Of a DNA stretch of 64,000 bases, positions 52,898-63,703 are shown piece by piece. Both the position numbers and the translations under genes were made by a program. The stretch lies in the NCBI RefSeq assembly GCF_001306145.1, contig NZ_LGKO01000003.1, positions 52,087 through 116,086 of the forward strand, in the 5' to 3' direction. The stretch comes from Thermanaerothrix daxensis (GTDB taxonomy: Bacteria; Chloroflexota; Anaerolineae; Anaerolineales; Anaerolineaceae). Below the pieces are notes generated by a model. The model did no database searches. It worked only from the letters and a program-made list of their open reading frames with translations, and was not told the origin of the DNA. The stretch's first letter is position 1. Each line of letters begins with the position of its first letter.

Positions 52898-55618
52898 TCA
52901 GGACGCCGGCTCGCCCTCTTCCGGCAGAAGATCAATCCGCCCGGTCGAGCCGTTGAGCCGCACCCGCTGGCCGGTGCGCAGGCGTTGGGTGGCCCGATCC
53001 ACACCCACCACCGCCGGCAGGCCGTACTCCCGCGCCACTACCGCCCCGTGGGTCATCATGCCGCCCACTTCCATGATCAGCCCACCTGCCGAAAGGAAGA
53101 GCGGCGTCCAACTCGGATCGGTACCCGGGCACACCAAAATTTCGCCCGGCTGCAAGCCCGCTGTGCGGGGGTCCAGCACCACCCGCACTCGGCCCTCAGC
53201 CATCCCCGGCGAGACCGGACTGCCCCACAGGGTGGGTGTGCCCTCTTCTGCTTGATCCATGCCCGCGTAGAAGGCGCGCCCATCGCTGAGCAAGAGGCGC
53301 GGCACCTGACGGCGACGCCGCTCACGCTCAAAGGCCTCCCGACGCTGGCGAATCCGTTCCCCCCAGGTTGGATCTTCTGGCCGCCGGGCGAACTCGCGCA
53401 ATTCCTCCAGGGTGAGGAACACCCCATCATCCGCCTGCTCCAGATACCCCTGAGCGCAAAGCGCCTGACCCACGGCAAGGAAGACCTCACGGAAGGCCCC
53501 CATCGCCCGCACCATAAAGAACTTGGGGTACTCGCGCATGCCCATCAGGGCACGCACGCGGCGCGCCAGGAAGCGCACAAGATGCACCTTCAGCCATCCC
53601 CCTGGGGTGAGGCGTATTCCGGCTTCCAGACGCGCGAGGGCCTGCTGAGCCAGCACCTCGCCCTGTGCAAAGGTTTGGGCAGGCGAGAGCGCTCCTTCCG
53701 GCAGGCTCAAATAGGTTTTAAGCACCTCAAACACGTAAGTGGGATCCTCATTCCAGCGCGGCCGCCCCAGGTCAAACTCAGCCCAACCACGCCGCCCGTA
53801 GCGCGCCAGAAACTCCCCAACCCGTTGCCGGGTCTCGGCATGCAGGTGGCTGGCCTGGTATGCCGCCACCAGCGCCGCGGGAGTCTGGCGCTCAATCTCT
53901 GCACGCGCCGCCGGATTTTGGCGCAGTGCCTGGGCCACCTCCCACAGACTCAGGTCCATGAGGGTGGTGGGGTTATGCGGCAGCGCGCGGGTCAGCATGA
54001 GCACGTCCTCATCCCAGGCCGAGCGGGGGCGTCCCAATGTTCCCTCGGGAATGCACGCAACCAGCCCGCGCAGCAGGTTCAAACTGCCGATTCCGGTTGC
54101 CACCACCGCAACAAGCCGGCGCGCCTCCCCCGGCAGCCGGCGGAAAACGCGCAGAAACCCCTCCACCAGCGCCGCCAAGCGCGCCAGAGGCGGTTGGGGC
54201 AGGCGCGCCAGTTCGGCTTCCAGCCCGGCAAGCAGCCCTTCAAAGCGCGCCAGGACGGCCTCCCGGCGTCGTTCCGGCGCGATCAGATTCAGCAAGATGT
54301 GCCCCAATAACGGCAGGGCCAAGCGCACCAGGCGCAGGCGGGTGGAAAAGCGCAGCGGCGCATTCCACCCAATGCGCGCATCTTCCAGCAGATCCAGCAC
54401 CACCCGCCGGGCGGAGGGCTCTACCAGCCCCAGCATTACCGGCACCACGCGCCTGCCGATCCGTGTGTGCAGAAGCGGGGTCAGGTTGGGCCACAGGCGC
54501 TCTCCGGCCACCCACACCGCGCGCTGGGTGGCCGGTGTGAGTCGGTAACCCAGCAAGCGCCCCCCGGCGATCAGCAATTGCAGGATGAACTCGCGCCCCA
54601 GCGGCGTGATGGGGTCCAACATCCCCTGCACCGCCCCCAGCGAAAAGAGCACCTGCAACGGCTGTTCCGGCAGTCCTTCCGGCAGGGGGTACAGGGCTGT
54701 GATCGGGCGCGACTGGAGGATGTAGAACGTGCCCTCAACCCAGGCCCACTCGATGTCCTGAGGGAAGCGGTAGAGTGCCTCAATCTGCTTGCCGAGTTGC
54801 GCCAGGGCCAGGATATCTGCATCCGGCAGGGCCTGCACCGGAGCACCCGGCACCGCGCTCTCCGTCTTATCGGCGGTCAGGGGCGCCTTCCGTCCTAACT
54901 GCCGGCCCACCACCTGCGGGGGCGCCATGCGCACGCGATATTCATCCGGCTCCACCCGCCCCGAGACCAGCGCCTCGCCCAGCCCAAACGCCGCATTGAT
55001 CACCACCTCCCGGCGCTCTCCTGTGAGCGGGTTGGCCGTGAACATTACCCCCGCCACCTGGCTAGGGACCATTTCTTGCAGGACCACGGCCAGCGCCAGA
55101 TCATGCTGAGGAATGCCGTGGTAGAGACGATAACCCATCGCACGGGCCGTCCACAGACTGGCCCAGCATCCCACCACGGCCTTGAGCAGGGCCTCTTCCC
55201 CCACTACGTTGAGAAAGGTATCCTGCTGACCGGCAAACGAAAGCCCCGGCAGGTCCTCCGTGGTCGCCGAAGAGCGCACTGCCAGGGTGGGCTGCCCGGC
55301 CTGCCGATACCAGGCCAGGATGGCCTCAGCCACTGCCGGCGGAAGCAGAGCCGCCTGGAAGGCCTGACGAATCGTCGCCGAGAGCGCCTCCAGGGCTTCG
55401 GGAGGCGTAGCAGCTTCGGCCTGCAGGGCCGGCTTCAGCACCTCCTCCAGGCGGTTGAGGCGCACGAATTCGCGGTATGCCCCGGTGCTCAGGATGACCC
55501 CCGGCGGAACGGGCAAACCCGCCTGGCTCAGGCGGGCCAGATTCGCGCCTTTGCCACCGCTGAGTTCCAGGCGCAGAGCCTCGGGGGAAGAGAAAGGCAG
55601 TAGATAGAGCACAGGCAC
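52898..55618 (-). CDS. PEP-synthase-like / rifampicin-phosphotransferase-like dikinase
   Basis: 906 residues. The N-terminal ATP-grasp (PEP/pyruvate-binding) domain has LSGGKGANLARLSQAGLPVPPG and AVRSSATTEDLPGLSFAGQQDTFLNV, with IEWAWVEGTFYILQSRPIT closing it. A ~450-residue middle domain of low similarity follows. The phosphohistidine swivel domain lies at the C-terminus, with His857 in MEVGGMMTHGAVVAREYGLPAVVGV. There is no PEP-binding TIM barrel after it. This order (ATP, middle, His) matches rifampicin phosphotransferases and related proteins rather than PEP synthase, which has the barrel last. It probably transfers phosphate from ATP to a small molecule held by the middle domain. The start is a GTG without a strong ribosome site. 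Confidence 0.8.
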   Translation of the reverse strand: MPVLYLLPFSSPEALRLELSGGKGANLARLSQAGLPVPPGVILSTGAYREFVRLNRLEEVLKPALQAEAATPPEALEALSATIRQAFQAALLPPAVAEAILAWYRQAGQPTLAVRSSATTEDLPGLSFAGQQDTFLNVVGEEALLKAVVGCWASLWTARAMGYRLYHGIPQHDLALAVVLQEMVPSQVAGVMFTANPLTGERREVVINAAFGLGEALVSGRVEPDEYRVRMAPPQVVGRQLGRKAPLTADKTESAVPGAPVQALPDADILALAQLGKQIEALYRFPQDIEWAWVEGTFYILQSRPITALYPLPEGLPEQPLQVLFSLGAVQGMLDPITPLGREFILQLLIAGGRLLGYRLTPATQRAVWVAGERLWPNLTPLLHTRIGRRVVPVMLGLVEPSARRVVLDLLEDARIGWNAPLRFSTRLRLVRLALPLLGHILLNLIAPERRREAVLARFEGLLAGLEAELARLPQPPLARLAALVEGFLRVFRRLPGEARRLVAVVATGIGSLNLLRGLVACIPEGTLGRPRSAWDEDVLMLTRALPHNPTTLMDLSLWEVAQALRQNPAARAEIERQTPAALVAAYQASHLHAETRQRVGEFLARYGRRGWAEFDLGRPRWNEDPTYVFEVLKTYLSLPEGALSPAQTFAQGEVLAQQALARLEAGIRLTPGGWLKVHLVRFLARRVRALMGMREYPKFFMVRAMGAFREVFLAVGQALCAQGYLEQADDGVFLTLEELREFARRPEDPTWGERIRQRREAFERERRRRQVPRLLLSDGRAFYAGMDQAEEGTPTLWGSPVSPGMAEGRVRVVLDPRTAGLQPGEILVCPGTDPSWTPLFLSAGGLIMEVGGMMTHGAVVAREYGLPAVVGVDRATQRLRTGQRVRLNGSTGRIDLLPEEGEPAS

Positions 55619-55714
55619 CTCGCATCGTGATCTTCATTCCATTTTACAAGAATAAAGCAAAGCCCTTTTCCACCCCCCAACCTTATCCCTCACCGGGAAC
55701 GCTCACCTCCACCC

Positions 55715-55723
55715 TGGTAAAAT
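55715..55723 (+). promoter_or_regulatory. extended -10 promoter of the lactate permease gene (leaderless)
   Basis: TGGTAAAAT ends nine bases before ATG 55733, with no ribosome site between. Confidence 0.5.
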
Positions 55724-55732
55724 AGCGACATC

Positions 55733-57373
55733 ATGAACGCCATTTATCTTCTGACCGCACTGACCCCCATTTTAGCCATTCTGATTCTGCTGGTGGTCTT
55801 GCGCCTGCCGGCACAGCGCGCTCTGCCGCTGAGTCTGGGGCTCACCGCACTCACCGCCTTCGCCATCTGGCGCATGCCCGCACTTTACATCGCCGCCTCT
55901 GCCCTCGAAGGCCTGATCATCTCCATCTCAATCTTATGGATCCTCTTCGGCGCCGTACTCCTGCTGAACACGCTGACCGCTGCCGGAGCCGTGGAACGCA
56001 TCCGGGCAATGTTCTTTGCCATCTCCCCCGATCAGCGCGTGCAGGCCATCATCGTCGCCTGGCTGTTCGGCGCTTTCATCGAGGGGGCCGCCGGTTTCGG
56101 CACCCCGGCCGCCATCACGGCACCGCTGATGGTGGCCCTGGGCTTTCCGCCCCTGGCGGCGGTCGTGCTGGCCCTCACCGCCAACAGCAGCCCGGTCACC
56201 TTCGGCGCTCTGGGAACCCCCCTGCTCATCGGCATGGGGCGCGGCCTGCAGGTGGGGGAACAACTGGCGCCCGTGGTGGCCCAAGCGCTGCCCAACGCCT
56301 CATCAGCCGAGATCATCCAGCGAGTGGGCGAATACGCAATCCAGATGGACCTCGGCGTGGGTTTGTTCATCCCTCTCATCCAGGTGCTGCTGCTGACACG
56401 CTTTTTCGGCCCCAACCGCTCCTGGAAGGAGGGGCTGGCCATGTGGCGATTTGCCCTCTTTGCCGGGGCCAGTTTTCTGCTCCCCGCCTTCCTGGTGGCC
56501 CACTGGCTGGGCCCGGAATTTCCTTCCCTGCTCGGCGGGCTGTTCGGGATGCTCATCGTCATTCCCGCCGCACAGCGCGGCTTCCTGCTCCCCAAAACCA
56601 CCTGGCAGTTTCCCAAGCACGTCTCCCCTCCGACCACCTTGCCCTCCTCTCACTCACTGCTCAAGGCCTGGCTGCCCTACCTCTTCTTGACCCTGCTCCT
56701 GGTTCTCACCCGTTTGCCTGCCTTGCCGTTCAAGTCCTTCCTTCAGAGCCAGGCCCTGCACTTCAACAATCTACTGGGCACCCCCATCAGCACCTCTCTC
56801 GAACTCCTGTACCTGCCGGGCACCATGTTTGTGGCCACGGCGGTGCTCTCATTCGCGCTCTTTCGCCTGCCCGCGGCAACTTGGGGCCAGTTGTTCGGCG
56901 CTGCCGCCCGGCGCCTGGTCGGCAGTGCAATTGCCCTGGGAGCCGCGCTGCCCATGGTGCGCATCTTCATCAATTCCGGCGTCAATGCGCTGGGGCTGGA
57001 AAGCATGCCGGTCGAACTGGCCTACCAGGCGGCCCGGCTGATGGGGACTGCCTGGCCGCTGGCCGCCCCTGCCATTGGCAGTTTGGGCTCCTTTCTGGCA
57101 GGCAGCGCCACCTTCAGCAACATGATGTTCTCGCTCTTCCAGGTGAGCGTGGCCGCTGAAGTCAATGTGCCGGCGCTGATCATCCTGGCCCTGCAGGCTC
57201 TCGGCGCCAACGCCGGTAACATGGTCTGTGTGCTGAACGTGGTGGCGGCAGCCTCACTGGTGGGGCTGAGCGGCAAAGAAGGCGCCATCATCCGCCTGAC
57301 CCTGATCCCCATGCTTTATTACATTCTTTGGGCCGGCATCCTGGGCTGGAGCGTGACCCGCTTGCTGTTCTGA
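55733..57373 (+). CDS. lctP: L-lactate permease family transporter
   Basis: A 546-residue protein with about 13 membrane helices. The LctP family signature [24 protein letters not shown] is intact, and the repeat half includes [23 protein letters not shown] and [17 protein letters not shown]. It should move lactate or glycolate with protons across the inner membrane. No lactate dehydrogenase gene is near. It is a single gene between the dikinase and rpsB. Confidence 0.92.
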   Translation: MNAIYLLTALTPILAILILLVVLRLPAQRALPLSLGLTALTAFAIWRMPALYIAASALEGLIISISILWILFGAVLLLNTLTAAGAVERIRAMFFAISPDQRVQAIIVAWLFGAFIEGAAGFGTPAAITAPLMVALGFPPLAAVVLALTANSSPVTFGALGTPLLIGMGRGLQVGEQLAPVVAQALPNASSAEIIQRVGEYAIQMDLGVGLFIPLIQVLLLTRFFGPNRSWKEGLAMWRFALFAGASFLLPAFLVAHWLGPEFPSLLGGLFGMLIVIPAAQRGFLLPKTTWQFPKHVSPPTTLPSSHSLLKAWLPYLFLTLLLVLTRLPALPFKSFLQSQALHFNNLLGTPISTSLELLYLPGTMFVATAVLSFALFRLPAATWGQLFGAAARRLVGSAIALGAALPMVRIFINSGVNALGLESMPVELAYQAARLMGTAWPLAAPAIGSLGSFLAGSATFSNMMFSLFQVSVAAEVNVPALIILALQALGANAGNMVCVLNVVAAASLVGLSGKEGAIIRLTLIPMLYYILWAGILGWSVTRLLF

Positions 57374-57421
57374 ACCCCGGCCGTTTTCCGTTTTTTAAAC
57401 TGGACGATTTGCAAAAACCTG

Positions 57422-57430
57422 TGTTATACT
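57422..57430 (+). promoter_or_regulatory. extended -10 promoter of rpsB-tsf
   Basis: TGTTATACT lies 131 bases upstream of the rpsB ATG. The leader that follows has a stem (GGCTA with TAGCC around 57436-57456) and further GC-rich pairing. S2-binding leaders are known for rpsB in other bacteria; whether this is one cannot be told. Confidence 0.55.
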
Positions 57431-57561
57431 TGGACGGCTATCCGCCCAGGGTAGCCATCCATCTCTCACGCGGTCGGACCGTCCCTGGCGTGCCCCAGCG
57501 GGGTTGGGGGACGGGAAGAAGCCGCGGAGGAAATAACGCCAAACGAAAGGAGTTTCTGTAA

Positions 57562-58473
57562 ATGGCTAGTGTCATCTCCATGAAAGCCCTCCTCGAAAGC
57601 GGTGTCCATTTCGGCCATCGCACCAACAAGTGGCACCCGGCAATGCGCCCGTACATCTTCACCGAGCGCAACGGCATCCACATCATTGACCTCCAGCAAA
57701 CCGTCAAGGCCCTCAACGAAGCCTACAAGGTCGTGGTGGAAACGGTCGCCAAGGGCGGCATCGTCCTCTTCGTCGGCACCAAGCGCCAGGCCCAAGATAC
57801 CATCCGCGAAGAGGCCCAGCGCTGCGGCATGCCTTACGTCACCGAGCGCTGGCTGGGCGGCACCCTGACCAACTGGATCACCATCTACCAGCGCATCCTC
57901 GAACTGGACCGCCTGGAAAAGATGCGCGATAGCGGCGAACTGCAGGCCCGCACCAAGAAAGAGCGCCTGCTCATCGAGCGCGAAATCGTGCGTTTGGAAA
58001 AACGCCTCAGCGGTCTGCGCACCCTCAAGCGCCTTCCCGACCTGCTTTTCGTGGTGGATGTCTGCCGTGAGGCCACTGCGGTGCACGAGGCCAACCTCAA
58101 GAACATCCCGGTGATCGCGCTGGTGGATACCAACTGCGATCCGCGCGGCGTGGACTACGTCATCCCCTCCAACGACGATGCCATCCGCGCCATCAAACTG
58201 CTGGTCGGTAAGATCGCCGATGCCGTGCTCGAGGGCAAAGCCCTGCGCAAGGAAGAGGCGGTTGAAGAAGAGGCACAGCCCGAAATTCTGCTCACCCCCG
58301 CCGCGCGCTACTCGGTAATTGAGGAAGAAGAGGTCACCGATGAGGACCTGCTCGGCGAGGCCACCCTGGCCAAACTGAGCCGCCCCGTCCGCAAGGTCAT
58401 CGAGGACGAGGACCTTGAGGAAGAACTCGAAGAGATTGAGGAGATCGAGGCCGAGGATGAAGAAGAGGCCTGA
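57562..58473 (+). CDS. rpsB: small ribosomal subunit protein S2
   Basis: 303 residues. The core matches S2: [39 protein letters not shown], and [33 protein letters not shown]. It is longer than the ~240-residue norm because of a very acidic C-terminal extension ([21 protein letters not shown]). The ATG follows AAAGGAG. tsf follows after 51 bases, the universal order. Confidence 0.98.
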   Translation: MASVISMKALLESGVHFGHRTNKWHPAMRPYIFTERNGIHIIDLQQTVKALNEAYKVVVETVAKGGIVLFVGTKRQAQDTIREEAQRCGMPYVTERWLGGTLTNWITIYQRILELDRLEKMRDSGELQARTKKERLLIEREIVRLEKRLSGLRTLKRLPDLLFVVDVCREATAVHEANLKNIPVIALVDTNCDPRGVDYVIPSNDDAIRAIKLLVGKIADAVLEGKALRKEEAVEEEAQPEILLTPAARYSVIEEEEVTDEDLLGEATLAKLSRPVRKVIEDEDLEEELEEIEEIEAEDEEEA

Positions 58474-58524
58474 TCCTGACCCTGGCAATCAAGCGTAAAT
58501 TTCTGGCTGAGAGGACAAGAACGT

Positions 58525-59136
58525 ATGGCAACCATTACCACCGAGATGATTAAGCAACTCCGCGAGGCGACCAACGCCGGCATCCTGGATTGCCGCAAGG
58601 CCCTGGAGCAGGCCGATGGCGACTTCAAAAAAGCGGTGGACATCCTGCGCGAGAAGGGGCTTGCTTCGGCGGCCAAGCGCGCCGATCGCAAAGCCTCTGA
58701 GGGCGTGATTGAACTGTACTCCCACGGCAACGGGCGCGTGGGCGTGATGGTGGAAGTCAACTGCGAGACCGACTTCGTCGGCAAGAGCGAGAAATTCCGC
58801 CACTTCGCCCATGAACTGGCGCTCCAAATCGCCGCCAGCGCCCCCCTCTACATCCGCGAGGAGGATATTCCCCAGGAAGTGCTCGATCACGAGGCCCAAA
58901 TTGCCGCCGCCAAGGCGCGCGAAGAAGGCAAGCCCGAGCACATCATCCCCCGCATTGTCGAGGGTGCGCTGACCAAATTCAAAGACGAGACCGTACTGCT
59001 GCGCCAGCGCTACATCCGTGACGAGAGCCTGACCATTCAGGACCTGCTCAACGACGTGCGCGTGGCCCTGGGTGAAAACATTGTCATCCGGCGCTTCGTA
59101 CGTTGGGCACTCGGAGAAACGACCGAAACGGCGTAA
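58525..59136 (+). CDS. tsf: translation elongation factor Ts
   Basis: 203 residues, a short form lacking one of the core subdomains of the ~280-residue E. coli type. It recharges EF-Tu by releasing GDP. Motifs: IKQLREATNAGILDCRKALEQADGD (TDF-side helix), VGVMVEVNCETDFVGKSEKF and FAHELALQIAASAP. The gene is directly downstream of rpsB and is followed by a strong hairpin. Confidence 0.97.
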   Translation: MATITTEMIKQLREATNAGILDCRKALEQADGDFKKAVDILREKGLASAAKRADRKASEGVIELYSHGNGRVGVMVEVNCETDFVGKSEKFRHFAHELALQIAASAPLYIREEDIPQEVLDHEAQIAAAKAREEGKPEHIIPRIVEGALTKFKDETVLLRQRYIRDESLTIQDLLNDVRVALGENIVIRRFVRWALGETTETA

Positions 59137-59147
59137 CCCGCCATTTG

Positions 59148-59180
59148 AAAGAGGCCAACCTGAACGGGTTGGCCTCTTTC
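59148..59180 (+). terminator. intrinsic terminator after tsf
   Basis: AAAGAGGCCAACC and GGTTGGCCTCTTT form a perfect 13-base stem with a short loop, followed by CTCTAAC. It sits 11 bases after the tsf stop and just before pyrH, so it may reduce read-through into pyrH. Confidence 0.7.
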
Positions 59181-59185
59181 TCTAA

Positions 59186-59926
<741 letters not shown>

Positions 59927-60001
59927 ACCGCCCGCGGCGGCCCCGGCGGGGCGCCACCCCACCCCAGCCCCCAAGTCGTTCACTTCTTACCTCTGTCCTC
60001 A

Positions 60002-60037
60002 AAAAACGACCCACCGCCCTGGCAAAGAGGGCGGTGG
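60002..60037 (-). terminator. intrinsic terminator of dnaK
   Basis: On the minus strand CCACCGCCCT and AGGGCGGTGG form a ten-base stem with a seven-base loop, followed by GTCGTTTTTTG. Confidence 0.8.
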
Positions 60038-60064
60038 GGGTCGCTGTGGGGGAGAGAAGGAGGC

Positions 60065-61942
60065 TCAGGCCTCGCGGAATTCGCCTTCGACAACATCCCC
60101 TTCAGGGGTGGTTTGCCGCGTCTGACCATCGCCGCTGGTTGCCGTCTGCGGCGTCACCTGCAGCAGGCGCCCGTAAATCTGGTTGACCTGCTCGGTCAGG
60201 TTGCGGATGCGCTGGATGTCATCGCCGTTCATGGCCTGGCGCAGGTCGTTGACGCGCTCTTCGGCCTCACGGCGCAGGTCGGCCGGAATGGCTTCACCTC
60301 GCTCGCGCAGGGTCTTCTCGACCTGGTACACGGCATTGTCGGCAATGTTGCGCGCCTCCGCCAGTTCGCGGCGACGCCGGTCTTCGGCTTCGTGCTTGCG
60401 CGCCTCTTCGATCAGGCGGTTGATCTCCTCCTTGGAGAGGTTGGTCGTCGCGGTGATGGTCACCTTCTGCTCGCGCCCGGTCGCCTTATCGCGCGCCGAG
60501 ACGTTGAGGATGCCGTTGGCATCAATGTCGAAGGTCACCTCAATCTGCGGCACACCGCGCGGTGCAGGTGGGATGCCATCCAGGCGGAAGCGGCCCAGGC
60601 TGATGTTATCCGCCGCCATGGGGCGCTCACCCTGCAGGACGTGGATGTCCACCGCGGTCTGGTTGTCTTCTGCCGTGGAGAAGATCTGCGAGCGGCGCAC
60701 CGGGATGGTGGTGTTGCGCTCGATGATCACCGTCATCACACCGCCCAGCGTCTCCACACCCAGCGAGAGCGGCGTCACATCCAGCAGCAGGATGTCCTTG
60801 ACCTGGCCGGAGAGCACGCCGGCCTGAATGGCCGCCCCGATGGCCACCACCTCATCCGGGTTAACGCTCTTGTTGGGTTCTTTGCCGGTCAGGCGGCGCA
60901 CCAGGTCCTGCACCATCGGCATGCGGGTGGCGCCACCCACCAAGATGACCTCATCCAACTGGTCGGGGCGCAGGTTGGCATCCCGCAGGGCGTTCTCAAA
61001 CGGCCCGATGCAGCGCTCGAGCAGGTCTTTGGTCATCTGCTCAAAGCGGGCGCGGGTCAGGCGCAGTTGCAGGTGCTTGGGCCCGCTGGCATCGGCGGTG
61101 ATGAAGGGCAGGTTGATCTCCGTCTCCATCATGCTGGAAAGTTCGATCTTGGCCTTCTCCGCTGCCTCGCGCAGGCGCTGCAGGGCCTGGCGGTCCTGGC
61201 GCAGGTCAATCCCGTGCTCCTTCATGAACTCTTCCACCGCCCAGTTGACGATGCGCTGGTCCCAGTCGTCGCCGCCCAGGTGCGTATCGCCACTGGTGGA
61301 TTTGACCTCAAAGACGCCTTCACCCACCTCCAGGATGGAGACATCAAACGTGCCGCCACCCAGGTCCCAGACCAGGATTTTCTCGTTTTTCTTCTTATCC
61401 AGACCGTAGGCCAGCGCGGCCGCGGTCGGCTCGTTGATGATGCGCAGGACCTCCAGCCCGGCGATCTTCCCCGCATCTTTGGTCGCCTGGCGCTGGCTGT
61501 CGTTGAAGTAGGCCGGGACGGTGATAACTGCCTGCGTCACCGGCTCGCCCAAGTACGCCTCGGCATCCGCCTTCAGTTTGGCCAGGATCATGGCCGAGAT
61601 TTCCTGCGGTGTGTACTCGCGCCCGGTGACGGGAATGCGCACGCGCGCATCGCCGGCCGGCCCGCGCACCACCTGATACGGCACCATCTTGCGCTCCTGC
61701 TCCACCTCTTCAAAGCGGCGGCCCATGAAGCGCTTGATGGAGTAAACGGTGTTTTCGGGGTTGATGATGGCCTGGCGCTTGGCCGGAATGCCGACCAGGC
61801 GTTCGCCCGTCTTGGTGAACGCCACCACCGAAGGACACAGGCGCGACCCTTCGGCCGTGGTGATCACCACCGGCTCGCCTCCCTCCATCACAGCGACCAC
61901 GCTGTTGGTGGTACCCAGATCAATACCAATAACCTTTCCCAT
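60065..61942 (-). CDS. dnaK: chaperone DnaK (Hsp70)
   Basis: 625 residues. The ATPase domain has [50 protein letters not shown] and [15 protein letters not shown]. The substrate domain has [20 protein letters not shown] and the helical lid at the C-terminus, which ends VVEGEFREA instead of the common EEVD-like tail. The start is ATG 61942 after AAAGGAG; the frame is open further but without a ribosome site. No grpE or dnaJ lies next to it, and no CIRCE element (TTAGCACTC inverted repeat) was seen upstream, so it may be a stand-alone paralogue or controlled in another way. Confidence 0.97.
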   Translation of the reverse strand: MGKVIGIDLGTTNSVVAVMEGGEPVVITTAEGSRLCPSVVAFTKTGERLVGIPAKRQAIINPENTVYSIKRFMGRRFEEVEQERKMVPYQVVRGPAGDARVRIPVTGREYTPQEISAMILAKLKADAEAYLGEPVTQAVITVPAYFNDSQRQATKDAGKIAGLEVLRIINEPTAAALAYGLDKKKNEKILVWDLGGGTFDVSILEVGEGVFEVKSTSGDTHLGGDDWDQRIVNWAVEEFMKEHGIDLRQDRQALQRLREAAEKAKIELSSMMETEINLPFITADASGPKHLQLRLTRARFEQMTKDLLERCIGPFENALRDANLRPDQLDEVILVGGATRMPMVQDLVRRLTGKEPNKSVNPDEVVAIGAAIQAGVLSGQVKDILLLDVTPLSLGVETLGGVMTVIIERNTTIPVRRSQIFSTAEDNQTAVDIHVLQGERPMAADNISLGRFRLDGIPPAPRGVPQIEVTFDIDANGILNVSARDKATGREQKVTITATTNLSKEEINRLIEEARKHEAEDRRRRELAEARNIADNAVYQVEKTLRERGEAIPADLRREAEERVNDLRQAMNGDDIQRIRNLTEQVNQIYGRLLQVTPQTATSGDGQTRQTTPEGDVVEGEFREA

Positions 61943-62093
61943 AGGTGATTCTCCTTTCTTGTGGTTTAGGATCCATGTGGCATAAGTGCTTCGTCCTATA
62001 CCATACCCCAAGATTGCAAGAATTTTATTAACGTCAGATTGATATTTTGTTGGAAACCGCCCACCACCTTGCCCCGCCCGGTATTTAAAGCAA

Positions 62094-62124
62094 CTGACCC
62101 GCCGGGGGCTTCCCGACGGGCCAG
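62094..62124 (-). terminator. probable terminator of the S8 protease gene
   Basis: On the minus strand CTGGCCCG and CGGGTCAG form an eight-base stem with an inner GC-rich part, followed by TTGCTTTAAAT, about 30 bases after the stop. Confidence 0.55.
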
Positions 62125-62153
62125 CCACTGCCGTTCACGCCGCAGTTGTCAGA

Positions 62154-63527
62154 TCAGGGCGTTGCCGCCAGAGCCGCATCGGCCGTCGCCAGGCCGGCAC
62201 CGGTGGCATACTCATCCCAGCACACCTCCTCAGTGGTGCCGTAGGGGGTATAAATATTGCGGCAGCCGGGAGCGAGGTAAATCGCCGTACTCTCCAGGAT
62301 GCTTTCCGTCTGGGCAGGGGTCAGATTATTGTACTTCTGCGCCATCAGCGCCACAATGCCGGCCACGTGCGGGCTGGCCATGCTCGTGCCGCCGAGGAAG
62401 TAGTACGAGGTCTTGCCGCTCTGCAGTTGGTACGGCCCCACCACCCACGAGCCGGGCGCGGCCACATCCAGGTCCTGGCCCGGCAGTTCGCGGCTGGAGA
62501 AATCGGTGATGTAGAAATCAGCCGGGTTGGTCGGATCGGGGACGTTCCGGTTATACCACCAAGCGCGGTTGCCCAGCGGTGTCCATTCCCCAACCCAGCC
62601 GGAGGCCGCCACCGAGATGACCGGTTCATAGGCGCCGGGGTAGCCCATGCCCGCCGCGCCGGAATTGCCCGCCGAAGCCACGAGGATCACCCCCTGGGAG
62701 ATGGCGTAATCAATGGCCGCCTTTTCCACCGCATCCAGTTCCGGGCCGCCCAGCGACATGTTGATCACCACCGGGTAGTCCTTGAGCGGGCCGGCCTTCA
62801 AATCCGCCACGTAAACGATGCCGCGCGCCACCACCGAGGACCACCCCGAGCCGTTCTGATTGAGCACCTTGACCGGGATGATGGTGGCCTTGGGAGCCAC
62901 CCCGTTGATGGGCGTGCCGCGCAGGCTGTAGCCGATGATGGTCGAGGTCACGTGGGTACCGTGCGAATTTTGGTCGTGCTCCCACTTGTTGGGCTGGCTG
63001 GAGACGTACCCCTGCTCACCCCCACCCCCACCGAAGGAAATGGCGTACTGGGTGGCGATGCGCTCCTGCGGGAAGTACTGCCGCCACGAATCCAGCAGGC
63101 CGGTATCCAGCACGGCCACGTACACGCCCGTGCCGTCATAAGCCACCTGGCGATTGTTGAAGCCAATGTCGGTCACATTGATGGCATCCAGGTTCCAGGT
63201 GCTCAGGCCATCGGTAAAATCCTCCACGGCCACGGTATCAATCGGCGCGCCGGTGCGCTCGGCATCCGGGTTGGCCGCGGCCACGTAGGGCAGGGCGCGG
63301 ATGGTCTCCAGGTCGCGGGCACGGGCCTGCAGGGTCACCGCATGGATCTCGTAGATCACATCGCGCACCTTGCCGTACTGCCCCAGGTCGGCCAGCACCG
63401 CATCGGTCACCTCGCCCTTGAGCAGGACGTTGATCCCGAGGGTGCGGTTGTCGCTGGCGCCCATCGTGCCCAGACTGCTGAGCGCCAGGGCCAGCATCAA
63501 TACTACGTAAAGCAACGAACGTCTCAT
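62154..63527 (-). CDS. secreted subtilisin-like S8 serine protease
   Basis: 457 residues. A signal peptide (MRRSLLYVVLMLALALSSLGTMGA) is followed by an I9-like propeptide region (~30-90; VTDAVLADLGQYGKVRDVIYEIHAVTLQA). The catalytic domain has the triad Asp141 (VAVLDTGL), His189 (NSHGTHVTS) and Ser382 (GGTSMASPHVAG), with the oxyanion Asn in SAGNSGAAG. The start is ATG 63527, after AAAGGAGGTG. The leader contains a c-di-GMP-I riboswitch and terminator, so export of this protease should depend on c-di-GMP. There is no sorting or membrane anchor, so it is released. Confidence 0.94.
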   Translation of the reverse strand: MRRSLLYVVLMLALALSSLGTMGASDNRTLGINVLLKGEVTDAVLADLGQYGKVRDVIYEIHAVTLQARARDLETIRALPYVAAANPDAERTGAPIDTVAVEDFTDGLSTWNLDAINVTDIGFNNRQVAYDGTGVYVAVLDTGLLDSWRQYFPQERIATQYAISFGGGGGEQGYVSSQPNKWEHDQNSHGTHVTSTIIGYSLRGTPINGVAPKATIIPVKVLNQNGSGWSSVVARGIVYVADLKAGPLKDYPVVINMSLGGPELDAVEKAAIDYAISQGVILVASAGNSGAAGMGYPGAYEPVISVAASGWVGEWTPLGNRAWWYNRNVPDPTNPADFYITDFSSRELPGQDLDVAAPGSWVVGPYQLQSGKTSYYFLGGTSMASPHVAGIVALMAQKYNNLTPAQTESILESTAIYLAPGCRNIYTPYGTTEEVCWDEYATGAGLATADAALAATP

Positions 63528-63558
63528 CACGACACCTCCTTTTTGAGAAATGGATGGG

Positions 63559-63594
63559 AAAAACAAAACTGCCGAGGGTGTCGCCTTCGGCAGT
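63559..63594 (-). terminator. intrinsic terminator, expression platform of the c-di-GMP riboswitch
   Basis: On the minus strand ACTGCCGA pairs with TCGGCAGT across an 11-base loop, followed by TTTGTTTTT. The 5' arm includes CTGCCG, which closes stem P1 of the aptamer. Ligand-bound aptamer and terminator thus compete, so c-di-GMP should turn expression on. Confidence 0.85.
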
Positions 63595-63662
63595 CTGGCG
63601 GCCTGCGGGCGCCCGCAGGTCCATGACTTTGCGCCCCCATCTCGCGATGGGTTTGCCGTTTC
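63586..63662 (-). ncRNA. c-di-GMP-I (GEMM) riboswitch aptamer
   Basis: The minus-strand RNA shows P1 (CGGCA with TGCCG), the conserved GGCAAACC, stem P2 CCATC-GCGA-GATGG capped by a GNRA loop, the conserved GGCGCAAAGTC joining segment, and stem P3 GACCTGCGGGC with GCCCGCAGGC, followed by CGCCAGACTGCCG. The GNRA loop and the tetraloop-receptor side match the known class I fold. The next gene on this strand is the S8 protease. Confidence 0.92.
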
Positions 63663-63703
63663 GGGCGGAGAGAAAGGTTGAAATGGAGAGTGATGCACCT
63701 TAA

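Noticed and set aside
60113..61948. A 611-codon open frame antisense to dnaK
   Set aside because: Long antisense frames opposite dnaK are a known by-product of its codon use; no independent evidence.
61943..62153. CIRCE/HrcA operator upstream of dnaK
   Set aside because: A GCACTT stretch is present but the inverted partner is missing.
62367..63626. A 419-codon open frame opposite the S8 protease
   Set aside because: Opposite a gene with a complete catalytic triad; it also crosses the riboswitch.
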